Assembly (NCBI RefSeq): GCF_019933155.2
Contig: NZ_CP082944.1
Coordinates: 2,668,001-2,732,000 of the forward strand
Reading direction: 5' to 3'
DNA length: 64,000 nt
Source: Metabacillus dongyingensis
GTDB lineage: Bacteria > Bacillota > Bacilli > Bacillales > Bacillaceae
Position numbers and translations under genes: made by a program. The notes beneath the pieces were generated by a model. That model was not told the origin of the DNA and made no database searches. It saw only the letters and a program-made list of their open reading frames with translations. Numbering within the stretch: position 1 is the stretch's first letter; the number at the start of each line of letters is the position of its first letter. This document shows positions 51,733 through 60,882 of this stretch, piece after piece.

Positions 51733-53226
51733 ATGTCATCGATTGATAAAGACAAAATTGTACAAAGTGTACCGCAAAAAGGTTTTTTCGGTCATCCTAA
51801 AGGATTGTTCACGCTATTCTTCACAGAATTTTGGGAGCGCTTTTCTTATTATGGGATGAGAGCTATTCTTCTGTATTATATGTATTATTCCATGAAAGAT
51901 GGCGGACTTGGACTTGATCAGACTACTGCTCTTTCCATTATGTCCATCTACGGATCTCTTGTTTATATGTCCGGAATCATCGGAGGCTGGATATCCGACA
52001 GGTTACTTGGAAATACACGTACCGTTTTTTATGGCGGAGTCCTTATTATGCTTGGTCATATTATTCTTGCTTTCCCTGGAAGCATTGCTGCATTTTTCGT
52101 GTCAATGTTCTTCATTGTAATCGGTACCGGGTTGCTTAAACCGAATATTTCGAATATTGTGGGTGATCTATACAGCAAAGATGATAATCGCCGCGATTCA
52201 GGATTCAGCATTTTCTACATGGGAATCAACTTAGGCGGTCTGCTGGCTCCAATTATTGTTGGTACTGTAGGTCAAAAATACAATTTCCACTTAGGTTTTG
52301 GATTTGCTGCAATTGGTATGGCCTTAGGATTAATCGTCTTCTTGCTGACTAAAAAGAAAAATCTTGGATTGGCTGGATCAGCAGTTCCAAACCCGCTTAC
52401 TCCTTCTGAAAGAAATAAAGTTTTCGGAAGATTGGCTATTGGTATAGCTGTTATCGGAATTTTAGGAGCTATATCCATTTCAACCGGCTATCTGACGATA
52501 GAAAGATTTACTTTCTTAATCAGTATTTTAGGTATATTAATTCCAACGGTTTACTTCATTGTGATGTACCGCAGTCCTAAGTCAACAGATGTTGAACGCT
52601 CTCGCCTTATTGCTTATATTCCACTGTTCATCGCGGCAATGGTTTTCTGGGCGATACAGGAACAAGGAGCTACGATTCTTGGAGCATACGCTGATACTCG
52701 AACACAATTAAAATTTGGCGGTTTTGAAATTCCATCATCATTATTTCAATCGTTAAATCCATTATTCGTTGTCTTCTTGGCGCCGGTGTTTGCATGGCTT
52801 TGGATTAAACTTGGCAATCGTCAGCCATCTACATCGAAAAAATTTGCATTTGGTTTGTTTTTTGCAGGTTTATCATTTTTGATCATGATAATTCCTGCTT
52901 ACGTGAACGGAACAGATTCACTTGCTAACCCGATTTGGCTAATACTCAGCTTCTTCCTGGTTGTACTCGGAGAGCTTTGCCTGTCACCTGTTGGTTTATC
53001 TACAACAACAAAGCTTGCTCCGGCTGCATTCTCAGCACAGACAATGAGTCTTTGGTTCCTGACAAGTGCATCTGCTCAAGCTATTAACGCTCAAATTGTT
53101 AAATTCTATAAACCCGAAACTGAAATTCTCTATTTTGGTATCATTGGCGGTATAGCTGTACTTTTAGGATTTTTGATGCTAATTCTTTCTCCTAAAATTC
53201 AAAGCTACATGAAAGGTGTCCGCTAA
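51733..53226 (+). CDS. POT/PTR family peptide:proton symporter (DtpT-like)
   Basis: A 497-residue importer of di- and tripeptides with about 14 membrane helices. The signature FFTEFWERFSYYGMRAILLYYMYYS (ExxERF-x-YYG, proton coupling) is at about 25-50. GTGLLKPNISNIVGDLY and FSIFYMGINLGGLLAP are PTR2 family motifs. The ribosome site AAGGAGG lies 11 bases before the ATG. Monocistronic. Confidence 0.92.
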   Translation: MSSIDKDKIVQSVPQKGFFGHPKGLFTLFFTEFWERFSYYGMRAILLYYMYYSMKDGGLGLDQTTALSIMSIYGSLVYMSGIIGGWISDRLLGNTRTVFYGGVLIMLGHIILAFPGSIAAFFVSMFFIVIGTGLLKPNISNIVGDLYSKDDNRRDSGFSIFYMGINLGGLLAPIIVGTVGQKYNFHLGFGFAAIGMALGLIVFLLTKKKNLGLAGSAVPNPLTPSERNKVFGRLAIGIAVIGILGAISISTGYLTIERFTFLISILGILIPTVYFIVMYRSPKSTDVERSRLIAYIPLFIAAMVFWAIQEQGATILGAYADTRTQLKFGGFEIPSSLFQSLNPLFVVFLAPVFAWLWIKLGNRQPSTSKKFAFGLFFAGLSFLIMIIPAYVNGTDSLANPIWLILSFFLVVLGELCLSPVGLSTTTKLAPAAFSAQTMSLWFLTSASAQAINAQIVKFYKPETEILYFGIIGGIAVLLGFLMLILSPKIQSYMKGVR

Positions 53227-53233
53227 GATTACG

Positions 53234-53272
53234 AACAAGCCTGTTCCCTATTTAGGAACAGGCTTGTTTTTT
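53234..53272. terminator. Bidirectional terminator between the POT and metE genes
   Basis: AACAAGCCTGTTCC - 7 bases - GGAACAGGCTTGTT followed by TTTT, perfect 14-bp stem. Confidence 0.92.
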
Positions 53273-53289
53273 GATTAAACTGGTGAAAA

Positions 53290-55569
53290 TTATACAGTCG
53301 CAGCCTCGCTTGCTTTTTCTCTGCAGCTTTTTGCGGCTGACACCATCACTTTTAATGCTGCAATCGTTTCCGTGACTCCTCTTGTCTTCAGCCCGCAGTC
53401 AGGATTGACCCAAAAAAGTTCCGGATCTAAAACCTGCAGGGCTCTTTCAATATTCATAACGAGCTCTTTTTCTGCAGGGACCCTTGGGCTGTGAATATCG
53501 TATACGCCTAATCCAATCCCTTTCTCATATGAATATTTCTCAAATGAATGGATGAGTTCACCATGACTTCTTGAAGTTTCAATTGAAATGACATCTGCAT
53601 CTAATGCATCAATCGCTTCGATAATATCTTCAAAATTCGAATAGCACATATGTGTATGAATTTGTGTATCCGGCTGGACGGAAGCTGTAGACCGCTTAAA
53701 TGCCGTCACCGTATCTTTTATATACTTATCCCATTTCTCCGATTTAAGAGGCAGGCCTTCCCGGAGTGCCGGCTCATCTACTTGTATCATCGCAATACCA
53801 GCTTGTTCAAGTGCCTCAACTTCTTTTCGGATGCAGAGTGATAATTGATTAAGGACACTTGATTTCGGGAGATCATTTCGAACAAATGACCAGTTTAAAA
53901 TCGTGACAGGACCTGTCAGCATCCCTTTTACAGGTTTTTCAGAAAGACTTTGAGCAAAAACGGTTTCTTTTACTGTCATTGGCTCTTCAAGTAAAACATC
54001 TCCATATATAACTGGCGGTCTGACGCAGCGCGAGCCATAGGATTGCACCCAGCCAAAAGTCGTAATTGCTATACCTGATAATTTTTCTCCAAAGAACTCC
54101 ACCATGTCCGTCCTTTCAAATTCTCCATGCACCAGAACGTCCAGCTCAAGATTTTCCTGAATTTCAATCCATTTTCTTATTTCTTCTTCTATATAAATAC
54201 TGTATTGCTCTTCAGTCAGTTCGCCTTTTTTCCATTTAAGGCGCTGTGCCCGAACCTCTTTTGTTTGCGGAAAGCTGCCGATTGTTGTTGTTGGCAGCAA
54301 TGGAAGGCTGAACCGTTTGTTTTGCTGTTTTCTCCGCAGACCAGCTTCCGCTCTCTCTGTTGAAAAGGAATCCAGCTGATTCATCGCATCCTGAACAGCA
54401 CTTTGGTTTCTCAGCTTTGATGATGATAACTGATCAGTAGCTGAATCATATTCTTTAAGCACCTCTGCTTCAGTTTCAAAGTTAATAAAATTCGTTAATA
54501 CACTCAGTTCGTAAAGCTTCTCATCCGCAAAAGATAAGGCATCTTTTACAAGAGGATCTAACTGCTGTTCATTTTCTGCAGTCACCGGCACATGAATTAG
54601 ACTGCATGAAGGCTGAAGAATCAGCCGGTCCCGGTCAACAGCTTCCAAAATAGTGTGGACAAGCTTCACGGTCTTTTGCAGACTTGCCTTCCACACATTA
54701 CGTCCATCAATGACCCCTGCAGCCAGAACTTTGTCCTTTGGAAATCCTGCCGTTTTCAACTTTCTAAGCGATACACCGCTGTCATGAACAAAATCGAGTC
54801 CAATGCCATCAACGGGGAGGCTGACCAGATCCTCGTATTGCTCAACACTTTCAAAATAAGTTTGAATCAGCAGCTTTGTATTTTCCGTCTCTCTTCTGAT
54901 TGTTCCGTAAATTTCTTTAGCTTTTGAAAATAATGCACCATTTGCATTCGATGTCACAAACACCGGTTCATCAATCTGTATCCACTCAGCGCCGGCATCT
55001 GCAAGCTCCTGAAGCACCTGAACGTATAAAGGAATTAATTTCTGAATTACTTGGTCTTTATTTTCGCCTTTTGATAAAGCAACTAAGGTAAGCGGACCGA
55101 CAATAACAGGCTTACCGTTTATGCCGAGCTCTTCTTTTGCTTCAAGATAAAGATGCAAAAGACGGTTTTCGGTCAGTCTTGGCTCTGCCTGACCCAGTTC
55201 CGGTACAATATAATGATAATTCGTGTTAAACCATTTTGTCATTTCAGCCGCCACTTGCTCACTGCTGCCTCTTGCAATATTAAAGTAGGTCTGGAGGGAA
55301 TTTGCATCTTGAGTCCGGAACCTCTCCGGAAGAAGACCAAACATAATAGCTGTATCCAGTATATGATCATAATAGGTGAAGTCACCAATCGGGATTAGAT
55401 CAATACCTTTGTCCAACTGCTTCTGCAAATGTGAAAGCCTGATCTCTTTCATCTTCTGTTCAAATTGCTGTTCAGTTAAATCGCCTTTCCAGAATGATTC
55501 TAACGTCTTTTTCCACTCTCTTTTTTCTCCGATTCTCGGATAACCTAAGTTTGAATTCTTAATGCTCAT
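53290..55569 (-). CDS. metE: Cobalamin-independent methionine synthase
   Basis: A 759-residue zinc enzyme that methylates homocysteine with 5-methyltetrahydropteroyl-triglutamate. The N-terminal half starts NSNLGYPRIGEKREWKK. The catalytic half has LLPTTTIGSFPQT, HGEFERTDMVEFFGE, the zinc ligands in THMCYSNF and NPDCGLKTRG, and QVDEPALREGLPL. The length is typical. The ribosome site GGGGGAG precedes the ATG. A cobalamin riboswitch with terminator lies upstream, so the gene should be shut off when vitamin B12 is present. Confidence 0.95.
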   Translation of the reverse strand: MSIKNSNLGYPRIGEKREWKKTLESFWKGDLTEQQFEQKMKEIRLSHLQKQLDKGIDLIPIGDFTYYDHILDTAIMFGLLPERFRTQDANSLQTYFNIARGSSEQVAAEMTKWFNTNYHYIVPELGQAEPRLTENRLLHLYLEAKEELGINGKPVIVGPLTLVALSKGENKDQVIQKLIPLYVQVLQELADAGAEWIQIDEPVFVTSNANGALFSKAKEIYGTIRRETENTKLLIQTYFESVEQYEDLVSLPVDGIGLDFVHDSGVSLRKLKTAGFPKDKVLAAGVIDGRNVWKASLQKTVKLVHTILEAVDRDRLILQPSCSLIHVPVTAENEQQLDPLVKDALSFADEKLYELSVLTNFINFETEAEVLKEYDSATDQLSSSKLRNQSAVQDAMNQLDSFSTERAEAGLRRKQQNKRFSLPLLPTTTIGSFPQTKEVRAQRLKWKKGELTEEQYSIYIEEEIRKWIEIQENLELDVLVHGEFERTDMVEFFGEKLSGIAITTFGWVQSYGSRCVRPPVIYGDVLLEEPMTVKETVFAQSLSEKPVKGMLTGPVTILNWSFVRNDLPKSSVLNQLSLCIRKEVEALEQAGIAMIQVDEPALREGLPLKSEKWDKYIKDTVTAFKRSTASVQPDTQIHTHMCYSNFEDIIEAIDALDADVISIETSRSHGELIHSFEKYSYEKGIGLGVYDIHSPRVPAEKELVMNIERALQVLDPELFWVNPDCGLKTRGVTETIAALKVMVSAAKSCREKASEAATV

Positions 55570-55613
55570 TGCCTCTCCCCCGTTTCTTATCGTTTCTCAA
55601 CTTTCGGTGCATG

Positions 55614-55642
55614 AAAAAAACTCTCTTGAAAGAAGAGAGTTT
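55614..55642 (-). terminator. Riboswitch-controlled terminator in the metE leader
   Basis: AAACTCTCTT - loop - AAGAGAGTTT followed by a run of T on the minus strand, between the cobalamin aptamer and metE. This is the likely expression platform. Confidence 0.85.
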
Positions 55643-55731
55643 GATGGACTAAGCTAACTTGAGTTGAGACACAAGACCGGTTTCAACATATCGCATCACC
55701 CTCCCTATTCCGCGTAGGCATGAAGTGCATA

Positions 55732-55910
55732 CGATAGGCAGGTCTCCTGACTCAGGTTCATTGTATTCTATTCCCTTCCCATTTTTCAGTAGAAAAACAG
55801 TGGACTTTTATAGAATTCTCCCCATTACAGTGGCGCGACCGCGTCGGATTTTCACCGAGCTTCCCTTTTAAGCTAATACAGAAATGTACTCTTGTAATTA
55901 GCACCTATCG
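55732..55910 (-). ncRNA. Cobalamin riboswitch aptamer
   Basis: The minus strand carries the conserved elements in order: P1 arm CGATAGG (55910-55904), GGGAAGCTCGGTGAAAATCC, the B12-box CGCGCCACTGTAATGGGGA, GAGTCAGGAGACCTGCC, and the closing P1 arm CCTATCG (55738-55732). It belongs to the AdoCbl/Cbl riboswitch class. Bound cobalamin should favour the terminator at 55614-55642 and switch metE off. Confidence 0.95.
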
Positions 55911-55993
55911 CTTGTAAAAATATTAAATTTTTAAAATTCATTAACAATTGTTTCTAAGCATAGCTGAAGTTTCGTTTTCATGCAAGCATAATA

Positions 55994-56797
55994 TTAAGAG
56001 TGTGCTGAGATTCCAAGGACTTTCCATTTTGCAGCCTCATAAAATCCAAGCTGTTTATATAGCTTTCCTGCATCTGGATTATTATAAAACAAATAAATGG
56101 CCTTTTCTTCATTTGCAAGCTTCTGGCATATGGCACGAATCACTTCAGAAGCATATCCTTTCCGACGATGAACCGGCGGTGTAGCTACACCAACTATAAT
56201 GGCAGTGCGGGAGCTTTCAATAAACACTCCTGCGGTTGAAACCATTGTTCCTTCTACTGCCTTGTAGAATACATTCAGCTTTCCTGATTCTATGTTTTGA
56301 AAGTGATCATTTGCAAAAAAGTCTTCATTTGGTCCAATCATTTTATACTCATCGACATTCATGAACAAATCGTATAGTTTTCGGCATTCTTCAAGACTAG
56401 TAATCATTTTAACACCCTTGCTTGCCTGAAAATCTTTGCTTCCTTCATATCTGAGCATAAACGAATCACTTTCGAGATCCATTTGAAAGTGACATTTAAA
56501 CTCTTCGACCAATTCTTTTTTTCCGACAATTTTCCTGATGCCGGTTTCCCGTATGATCAATGCAAATTCTCCTAATGGGAAATTAATATCGGGGCTGTAG
56601 TAATAAATTTTTTCAGGATAAATCATTAAAATGGCGTTCAAATGCGTATTAAGATAACCTCCGTAAACCATCATATGTTCTTCGGTCAAGTCCTCAATGA
56701 TTAGGGCATTCAATTCCAAATCGGTCCGCAAAAATTCTGCTGCCAGATCGTATTCTTTTTTAACCATTAACTTAATTTGCATTTGTTGTTTGCTCAT
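55994..56797 (-). CDS. GNAT family N-acetyltransferase (two-domain)
   Basis: A 267-residue protein. The N-terminal part (about 1-130) is a degenerate GNAT-like domain; the C-terminal part has the acetyl-CoA loop VGVATPPVHRRKGYASEVIRAI and FYNNPDAGKLYKQLGF. The substrate is unknown. AGGAG precedes the ATG. It stands alone between the metE leader and the kinase gene. Confidence 0.82.
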   Translation of the reverse strand: MSKQQMQIKLMVKKEYDLAAEFLRTDLELNALIIEDLTEEHMMVYGGYLNTHLNAILMIYPEKIYYYSPDINFPLGEFALIIRETGIRKIVGKKELVEEFKCHFQMDLESDSFMLRYEGSKDFQASKGVKMITSLEECRKLYDLFMNVDEYKMIGPNEDFFANDHFQNIESGKLNVFYKAVEGTMVSTAGVFIESSRTAIIVGVATPPVHRRKGYASEVIRAICQKLANEEKAIYLFYNNPDAGKLYKQLGFYEAAKWKVLGISAHS

Positions 56798-56918
56798 TAC
56801 TTTTCTCCTGACAAAAAAATTTAAAGTCTTTTAGAATATTCTAACATTCACTAGTAAATTTGATATATATTTTAATAGTGAAGTTTTTTAATACTTTTGC
56901 GGATAAGGTGAGAACTGC

Positions 56919-58187
56919 ATGGGAATGAAGGATGTTTTACTGAATTTTTTACTCGTTTTTTCCCCGCTGTTGATTATACAGCTGTTATATATGAGAAAAG
57001 AAACGAATAAAAAAAGAAATAAGTGGCTTTTTGCTATTTTGCCGGCACTTGCGATTATTTTAAGCATGCTGTACCCGTTTATGATTGAAGATGATTTTTT
57101 CTTTGACTTCAGGCGAATACCCTATGTAATGGGACTGTTGTACGGAGGATATCCTCTCGGATTCTTTTTATTTGCCGTTACCGCTGTGACCCGGCTGCTT
57201 ATTGGGGGAAACGGCATCTATCCGACTATTGTGATGGCTGGCATTCTTGTTCTTTTCGTGCCAATGCTTTCATCCTATTATTTAAAAAGCAGACTCAGAA
57301 AGAAATTAATTCTTGTTGCAGCCATCGTGCTGACGTCTTTGATTTTTTCAATCCTTCACATTGAAATGATTTATGGAGCTTTTTTTCAACTGGAATCTTA
57401 TATTGAACTTATTATCCTCCATATATTTGCAGCTGTCATAGGAACGATTCTTTTTGAAACAATTGTCCAAAACTTTTATTTGCTGAAACGTGTGATTAAA
57501 GCAGAAAAACTTGAAGTGGTCAGTCACTTAGCGGCAAGCATATCACATGAAGTCCGCAATCCGCTGACGACGACAAAAGGCTTTCTGCAGCTGCTTCGAG
57601 AAGAAGATATCAGCCAGGAAAAAAAGGAAGAATACATAGAAATTTCGTTAAACGAGTTGGATCGAGCGACTAACATTATCAAAGATTATCTGACATTTGC
57701 AAGACCTGAAGCTGAAAATAATCATCCAATTGAGATCCATACTGAACTTAGGAACTGCATCAACGTCATGTCACCTCTTGCACAAATGGAAAATGTGCAG
57801 TTTAATGAAAACTTCAGTTCTGATGACATCTTAGTTCTTGGAGATCCTTTAAAGCTTAAGCAATCACTGATAAATATTCTTAAAAATGGTATAGAATCTT
57901 ATTCTGCTGGCGGTTTAATAGAAATTTCAACTATAAAGGAAGACGCTCATATCAAAATCGTGATATCTGACTATGGTAAAGGAATGACGGATGATCAGGT
58001 TCTGAGGCTTGGGGAACCCTATTTCTCTACTAAATCGAATGGAACCGGCCTTGGTATGATGGTATCTTTCAGCATTATTAAAGCAATGAACGGCCATATT
58101 TATGTGAAAAGCCAGCCTGGTGCCGGTACATCATTTACAATTTTTCTGCCTATCTATTTGAAACTGAGCGTTAGCCAGCAGTACTGA
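56919..58187 (+). CDS. Membrane sensor histidine kinase (KinB-like)
   Basis: A 422-residue kinase. The N-terminal 190 residues hold about six membrane segments of the 5TM-5TMR_LYT type. HisKA carries ASISHEVRNPLTTTKGFL with phospho-acceptor H210. The ATPase domain has the N-box LKQSLINILKNGIESY, G1 SDYGKGM and TGLGMMVSF. Size and layout match sporulation kinase B, which feeds the Spo0F phosphorelay. No response regulator is adjacent, as for orphan sporulation kinases. The 283 bp downstream hold no convincing gene. Confidence 0.85.
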   Translation: MGMKDVLLNFLLVFSPLLIIQLLYMRKETNKKRNKWLFAILPALAIILSMLYPFMIEDDFFFDFRRIPYVMGLLYGGYPLGFFLFAVTAVTRLLIGGNGIYPTIVMAGILVLFVPMLSSYYLKSRLRKKLILVAAIVLTSLIFSILHIEMIYGAFFQLESYIELIILHIFAAVIGTILFETIVQNFYLLKRVIKAEKLEVVSHLAASISHEVRNPLTTTKGFLQLLREEDISQEKKEEYIEISLNELDRATNIIKDYLTFARPEAENNHPIEIHTELRNCINVMSPLAQMENVQFNENFSSDDILVLGDPLKLKQSLINILKNGIESYSAGGLIEISTIKEDAHIKIVISDYGKGMTDDQVLRLGEPYFSTKSNGTGLGMMVSFSIIKAMNGHIYVKSQPGAGTSFTIFLPIYLKLSVSQQY

Positions 58188-58470
58188 CTCCCTGCAAACA
58201 GGCCCGGGGTAAAATGTACAGAAAATCTGAATTCCTGGTGCTGAGAGTTATTGATTCGGCCGGCAGCAATTCTATTTTTGCAGAGAATGTGTTGAATGAG
58301 TTTTTTAGAGTAAGTGCTGCGGTTTCTTTCTGCATATTCGGATTAAAAGCTCATTATCTCGTTTCATACCATTCTCCTAAGACGATTAGTACAACCTGAT
58401 CATTTAAAGATAGAAAAATAATACAGCTGAATCAAATTTTCAGGTCATAAAAAAGAGAGAGGGATATTCG

Positions 58471-59031
58471 TTGGCCAACTATTATACAAAATCAGTCCGC
58501 CTGATCATCCGCCCTTATCAGGCATCTGATTATCGAACATGGCTTTCAGCATATATAAACAGGTGGCCTAAACAGCACAAATACGACGAAGGCAGACTTG
58601 ATATGAGTGTTTGCACGGAAGAGTGGTTTGCTGCGTTCACCGGCAAACATCAACAGCTCATCAATGAAGACAAAGCATATGTTTTCGGTGTATTCAGGTT
58701 AGCAGATGGAATGCATGTCGGATATGTCGATTTCTCAACATTGCTCCGTGATGATTTTCAATGGGCCCGCATGGGTTATACCATTCATAATCAATTCTGG
58801 AGAATGGGTTACGGAAAAGAAGCTGTTAAAGCGGCCATCGGTCTTGCGTTTGATCAATTGAACTATCACCGTATTGAGGCGCACATCAATCTTGATAACC
58901 ACCCATCTGTAAAGCTGGCCGAAAGTGTGGGGATGGAGTTTGAGTGCCTGCGCAAAGGGTTTCTTTATGAAAATAACGAATGGACAGATCATCTTGTTTA
59001 TTTTATAAATAATGATCATTTCATGGCATAG
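58471..59031 (+). CDS. GNAT family N-acetyltransferase (RimJ/RimL-like)
   Basis: A 186-residue acetyltransferase with VRLIIRPYQASDYRTW at the N-terminus, MGYTIHNQFWRMGYGKEAVKAAIGLAFDQL (acetyl-CoA binding) and HRIEAHINLDNHPSVKLAESVGM, typical of RimJ/RimL-type and related enzymes. The start is TTG 58471 after GAGAGGGA. The acceptor is unknown. Confidence 0.83.
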   Translation: MANYYTKSVRLIIRPYQASDYRTWLSAYINRWPKQHKYDEGRLDMSVCTEEWFAAFTGKHQQLINEDKAYVFGVFRLADGMHVGYVDFSTLLRDDFQWARMGYTIHNQFWRMGYGKEAVKAAIGLAFDQLNYHRIEAHINLDNHPSVKLAESVGMEFECLRKGFLYENNEWTDHLVYFINNDHFMA

Positions 59032-59065
59032 AAAAGGCCGGTCTCAAAGTTGAGACCGGCCTTTT
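59032..59065. terminator. Bidirectional terminator
   Basis: AAAAGGCCGGTCTCAA - AG - TTGAGACCGGCCTTTT, perfect 16-bp stem between convergent genes. Confidence 0.93.
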
Positions 59066-59068
59066 CTT

Positions 59069-59941
59069 TCACACTTGCTGCTTCGCATCCATCATCCGTT
59101 TAATCGCAAGCTCTACCCCGTCTTGATCATTTGTAAGAGTAATATCCTTGCAGATGGCTTTAATTTCCGGACGGGCATTCCCCATTGCAATACTTTTTCC
59201 TGCTATTTCAAGCATCGATTTGTCATTCATGCTGTCACCGATGGCTGCAGTGTCAATCAGTTCAAAGCCAAGATGGGCAGACAGTTTTTGAAGAGCAATC
59301 CCTTTAGATGCAAGCTTATGCTCAATTTCAAAGTTGTGTGCAGCTGATGTAACCAAAGTGATATTATCTATGTCTTTAAATTTCTCCCAGCCTGCATCAA
59401 GCTTTTCCTGATGAAAAGAAAAAGCGAGAATATTATAGATATCCAAAGTTTGATTTAGAATGTCCTTATACGATTCAACGAACTTAAAACCTGTCTGGCT
59501 GTATTGTTTTGCAGCAGCCTGCAGAAGCAGAGCGCGGTCCGCATCCGGATTTGCACTTTCGACCCGGTCAATCTCAATATTTATTAGCTCTCTTCCGCTT
59601 TGAGGAGTATAGATGGCATCACAGCCAAACACCTCATAGTAGTAATGATTCTGTTCCAAAAATTGAAGCGCAGCAGCTGCTGTTTCATTTTCCATTGGCT
59701 GTGAATGAAATAATACCCCCTCAGGATTATGAATCGTAGCTCCATTTGCAGCTATAATCCATGTTTTTACACCTGTATCCTTAAAAATTTCTACTACATC
59801 AAAATGTGCTCTGCCAGTAGCAACGACCACTTCTATGCCCTCTTTTTGAGCAGATTTAATTGCTTTCAAATTTTCTGCGCTGATTTTATTTGCACTGTTT
59901 AATAGCGTTCCATCAAGATCTATTGCGATTAATTTGATCAT
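59069..59941 (-). CDS. Cof-type HAD-superfamily phosphatase
   Basis: A 290-residue C2-cap HAD hydrolase: motif I IAIDLDGTLLNSANK, VVATGRAHFDVVEIF (motif II region), the lysine-containing segment and motif IV AAIGDSMNDKSMLEIAG. It dephosphorylates sugar or cofactor phosphates. The ATG overlaps the stop of the DeoR gene (ATGA), so the regulator probably controls it together with a sugar phosphate signal. Confidence 0.88.
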   Translation of the reverse strand: MIKLIAIDLDGTLLNSANKISAENLKAIKSAQKEGIEVVVATGRAHFDVVEIFKDTGVKTWIIAANGATIHNPEGVLFHSQPMENETAAAALQFLEQNHYYYEVFGCDAIYTPQSGRELINIEIDRVESANPDADRALLLQAAAKQYSQTGFKFVESYKDILNQTLDIYNILAFSFHQEKLDAGWEKFKDIDNITLVTSAAHNFEIEHKLASKGIALQKLSAHLGFELIDTAAIGDSMNDKSMLEIAGKSIAMGNARPEIKAICKDITLTNDQDGVELAIKRMMDAKQQV

Positions 59942-60708
59942 TCCATTTCCTCCTCTGCCACAAGCAATTCCACATTATGTTTATCAAGCAAGTCTCTGAA
60001 TGCTTTATCCGGTTCTTTATCTGTTATAAGCAAATCGATTTCGTGAAGATCTGCATAAAGGAAAAAATCAGTAAGTCCGAGCTTTGAATGATCAGCAAGT
60101 GCGATAACTTGATTTGCCTGGCTGATCATTTTCCGCTTAACCATTCCATCTTCTTCATGAGCGATGGACAGCCCTCTCTCAGAAATGCCAACAACCCCAA
60201 TAAACACTTTATCAACCTGATATTTTGATAGTTTTTCCACCACTGATGATCCATATAAAAAACGATGCTCCTTTTGAAGTTCTCCCCCAAGAAGATGAAT
60301 ATGAATGCCAGGCTTTGTTGATAAAATATCGGCCTGATTAATGGAATTCGTAATAATGGCTGCATTTTTAACATCTATAAATTCTGCACAAGCCTGAACA
60401 GTAGTGGAGGCGTCTAAAATGATTCTGTCTCCTTCCCGGATCAGACTGGCAGCTTTTTTGCCGATTAATTCTTTTTCATAAGACACCGTTTGCAGGCGGT
60501 TTTGATAGTCTTTGATTTCGGTGTGCGAGCTTGGCAAAATGGCCCCGCCTCTTGTTCTAATAATCAGTTTTTGTTCTTCAAGCTTTACGAGATCACGCCT
60601 GGCAGTATCTTTGGATACATCATAAAGCGAACATATTTGATCTGCCGTAATTCGTTTGTTTTCTTTTAAATAGTCAAGAATAGAGATTAAGCGTTCTTCT
60701 TGGTACAA
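59938..60708 (-). CDS. DeoR family transcriptional regulator
   Basis: A 256-residue regulator. The N-terminal HTH reads ERLISILDYLKENKRITADQICSLYDVSKDTARRDLVKLEEQKLIIRTRGGA; the C-terminal DeoRC sugar-phosphate domain has IGKKAASLIREGDRIILDASTT and FIGVVGISERGLSIAHEED. I prefer TTG 60708 (MYQEERLIS), because AGGTGG lies upstream; a GTG at 60717 is possible. Repeats at 60753-60779 may be its operators. Its operon partner is the HAD phosphatase. Confidence 0.85.
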   Translation of the reverse strand: MYQEERLISILDYLKENKRITADQICSLYDVSKDTARRDLVKLEEQKLIIRTRGGAILPSSHTEIKDYQNRLQTVSYEKELIGKKAASLIREGDRIILDASTTVQACAEFIDVKNAAIITNSINQADILSTKPGIHIHLLGGELQKEHRFLYGSSVVEKLSKYQVDKVFIGVVGISERGLSIAHEEDGMVKRKMISQANQVIALADHSKLGLTDFFLYADLHEIDLLITDKEPDKAFRDLLDKHNVELLVAEEEME

Positions 60709-60752
60709 AATGCCCACCTAACTTTCAGAAATGTTTCTACAATAACATGGGA

Positions 60753-60779
60753 TATAAGTTGTTATAAGTGATTATAATC
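60753..60779. promoter_or_regulatory. 10-bp-spaced direct repeats before the DeoR gene
   Basis: TATAAGT at 60753-60759 and 60763-60769 and TATAATC at 60773-60779 repeat every 10 bp; TATAAGT recurs at 60836-60842 and TGTAAGT at 60815-60821. DeoR regulators often bind helical-phase direct repeats. Confidence 0.45.
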
Positions 60780-60851
60780 GATATTCACTTACTATTCAAG
60801 TTTTTATAATGATATGTAAGTATTTTATGCCGGTTTATAAGTATTATGCAT

Positions 60852-60882
60852 AAAAAAAGAAGAGACCGCTTTGGCCTCTTCT
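60852..60882 (-). terminator. Terminator of the siderophore operon
   Basis: On the minus strand AGAAGAGGCC - loop - GGTCTCTTCT is followed by TTTTTTTA. It starts at the stop of the siderophore synthetase. Confidence 0.88.

Noticed and set aside
58214..58399. 61-codon plus-strand ORF downstream of the kinase gene
   Set aside because: No ribosome site, no recognisable motif and atypical composition; the 58188-58470 gap looks non-coding.
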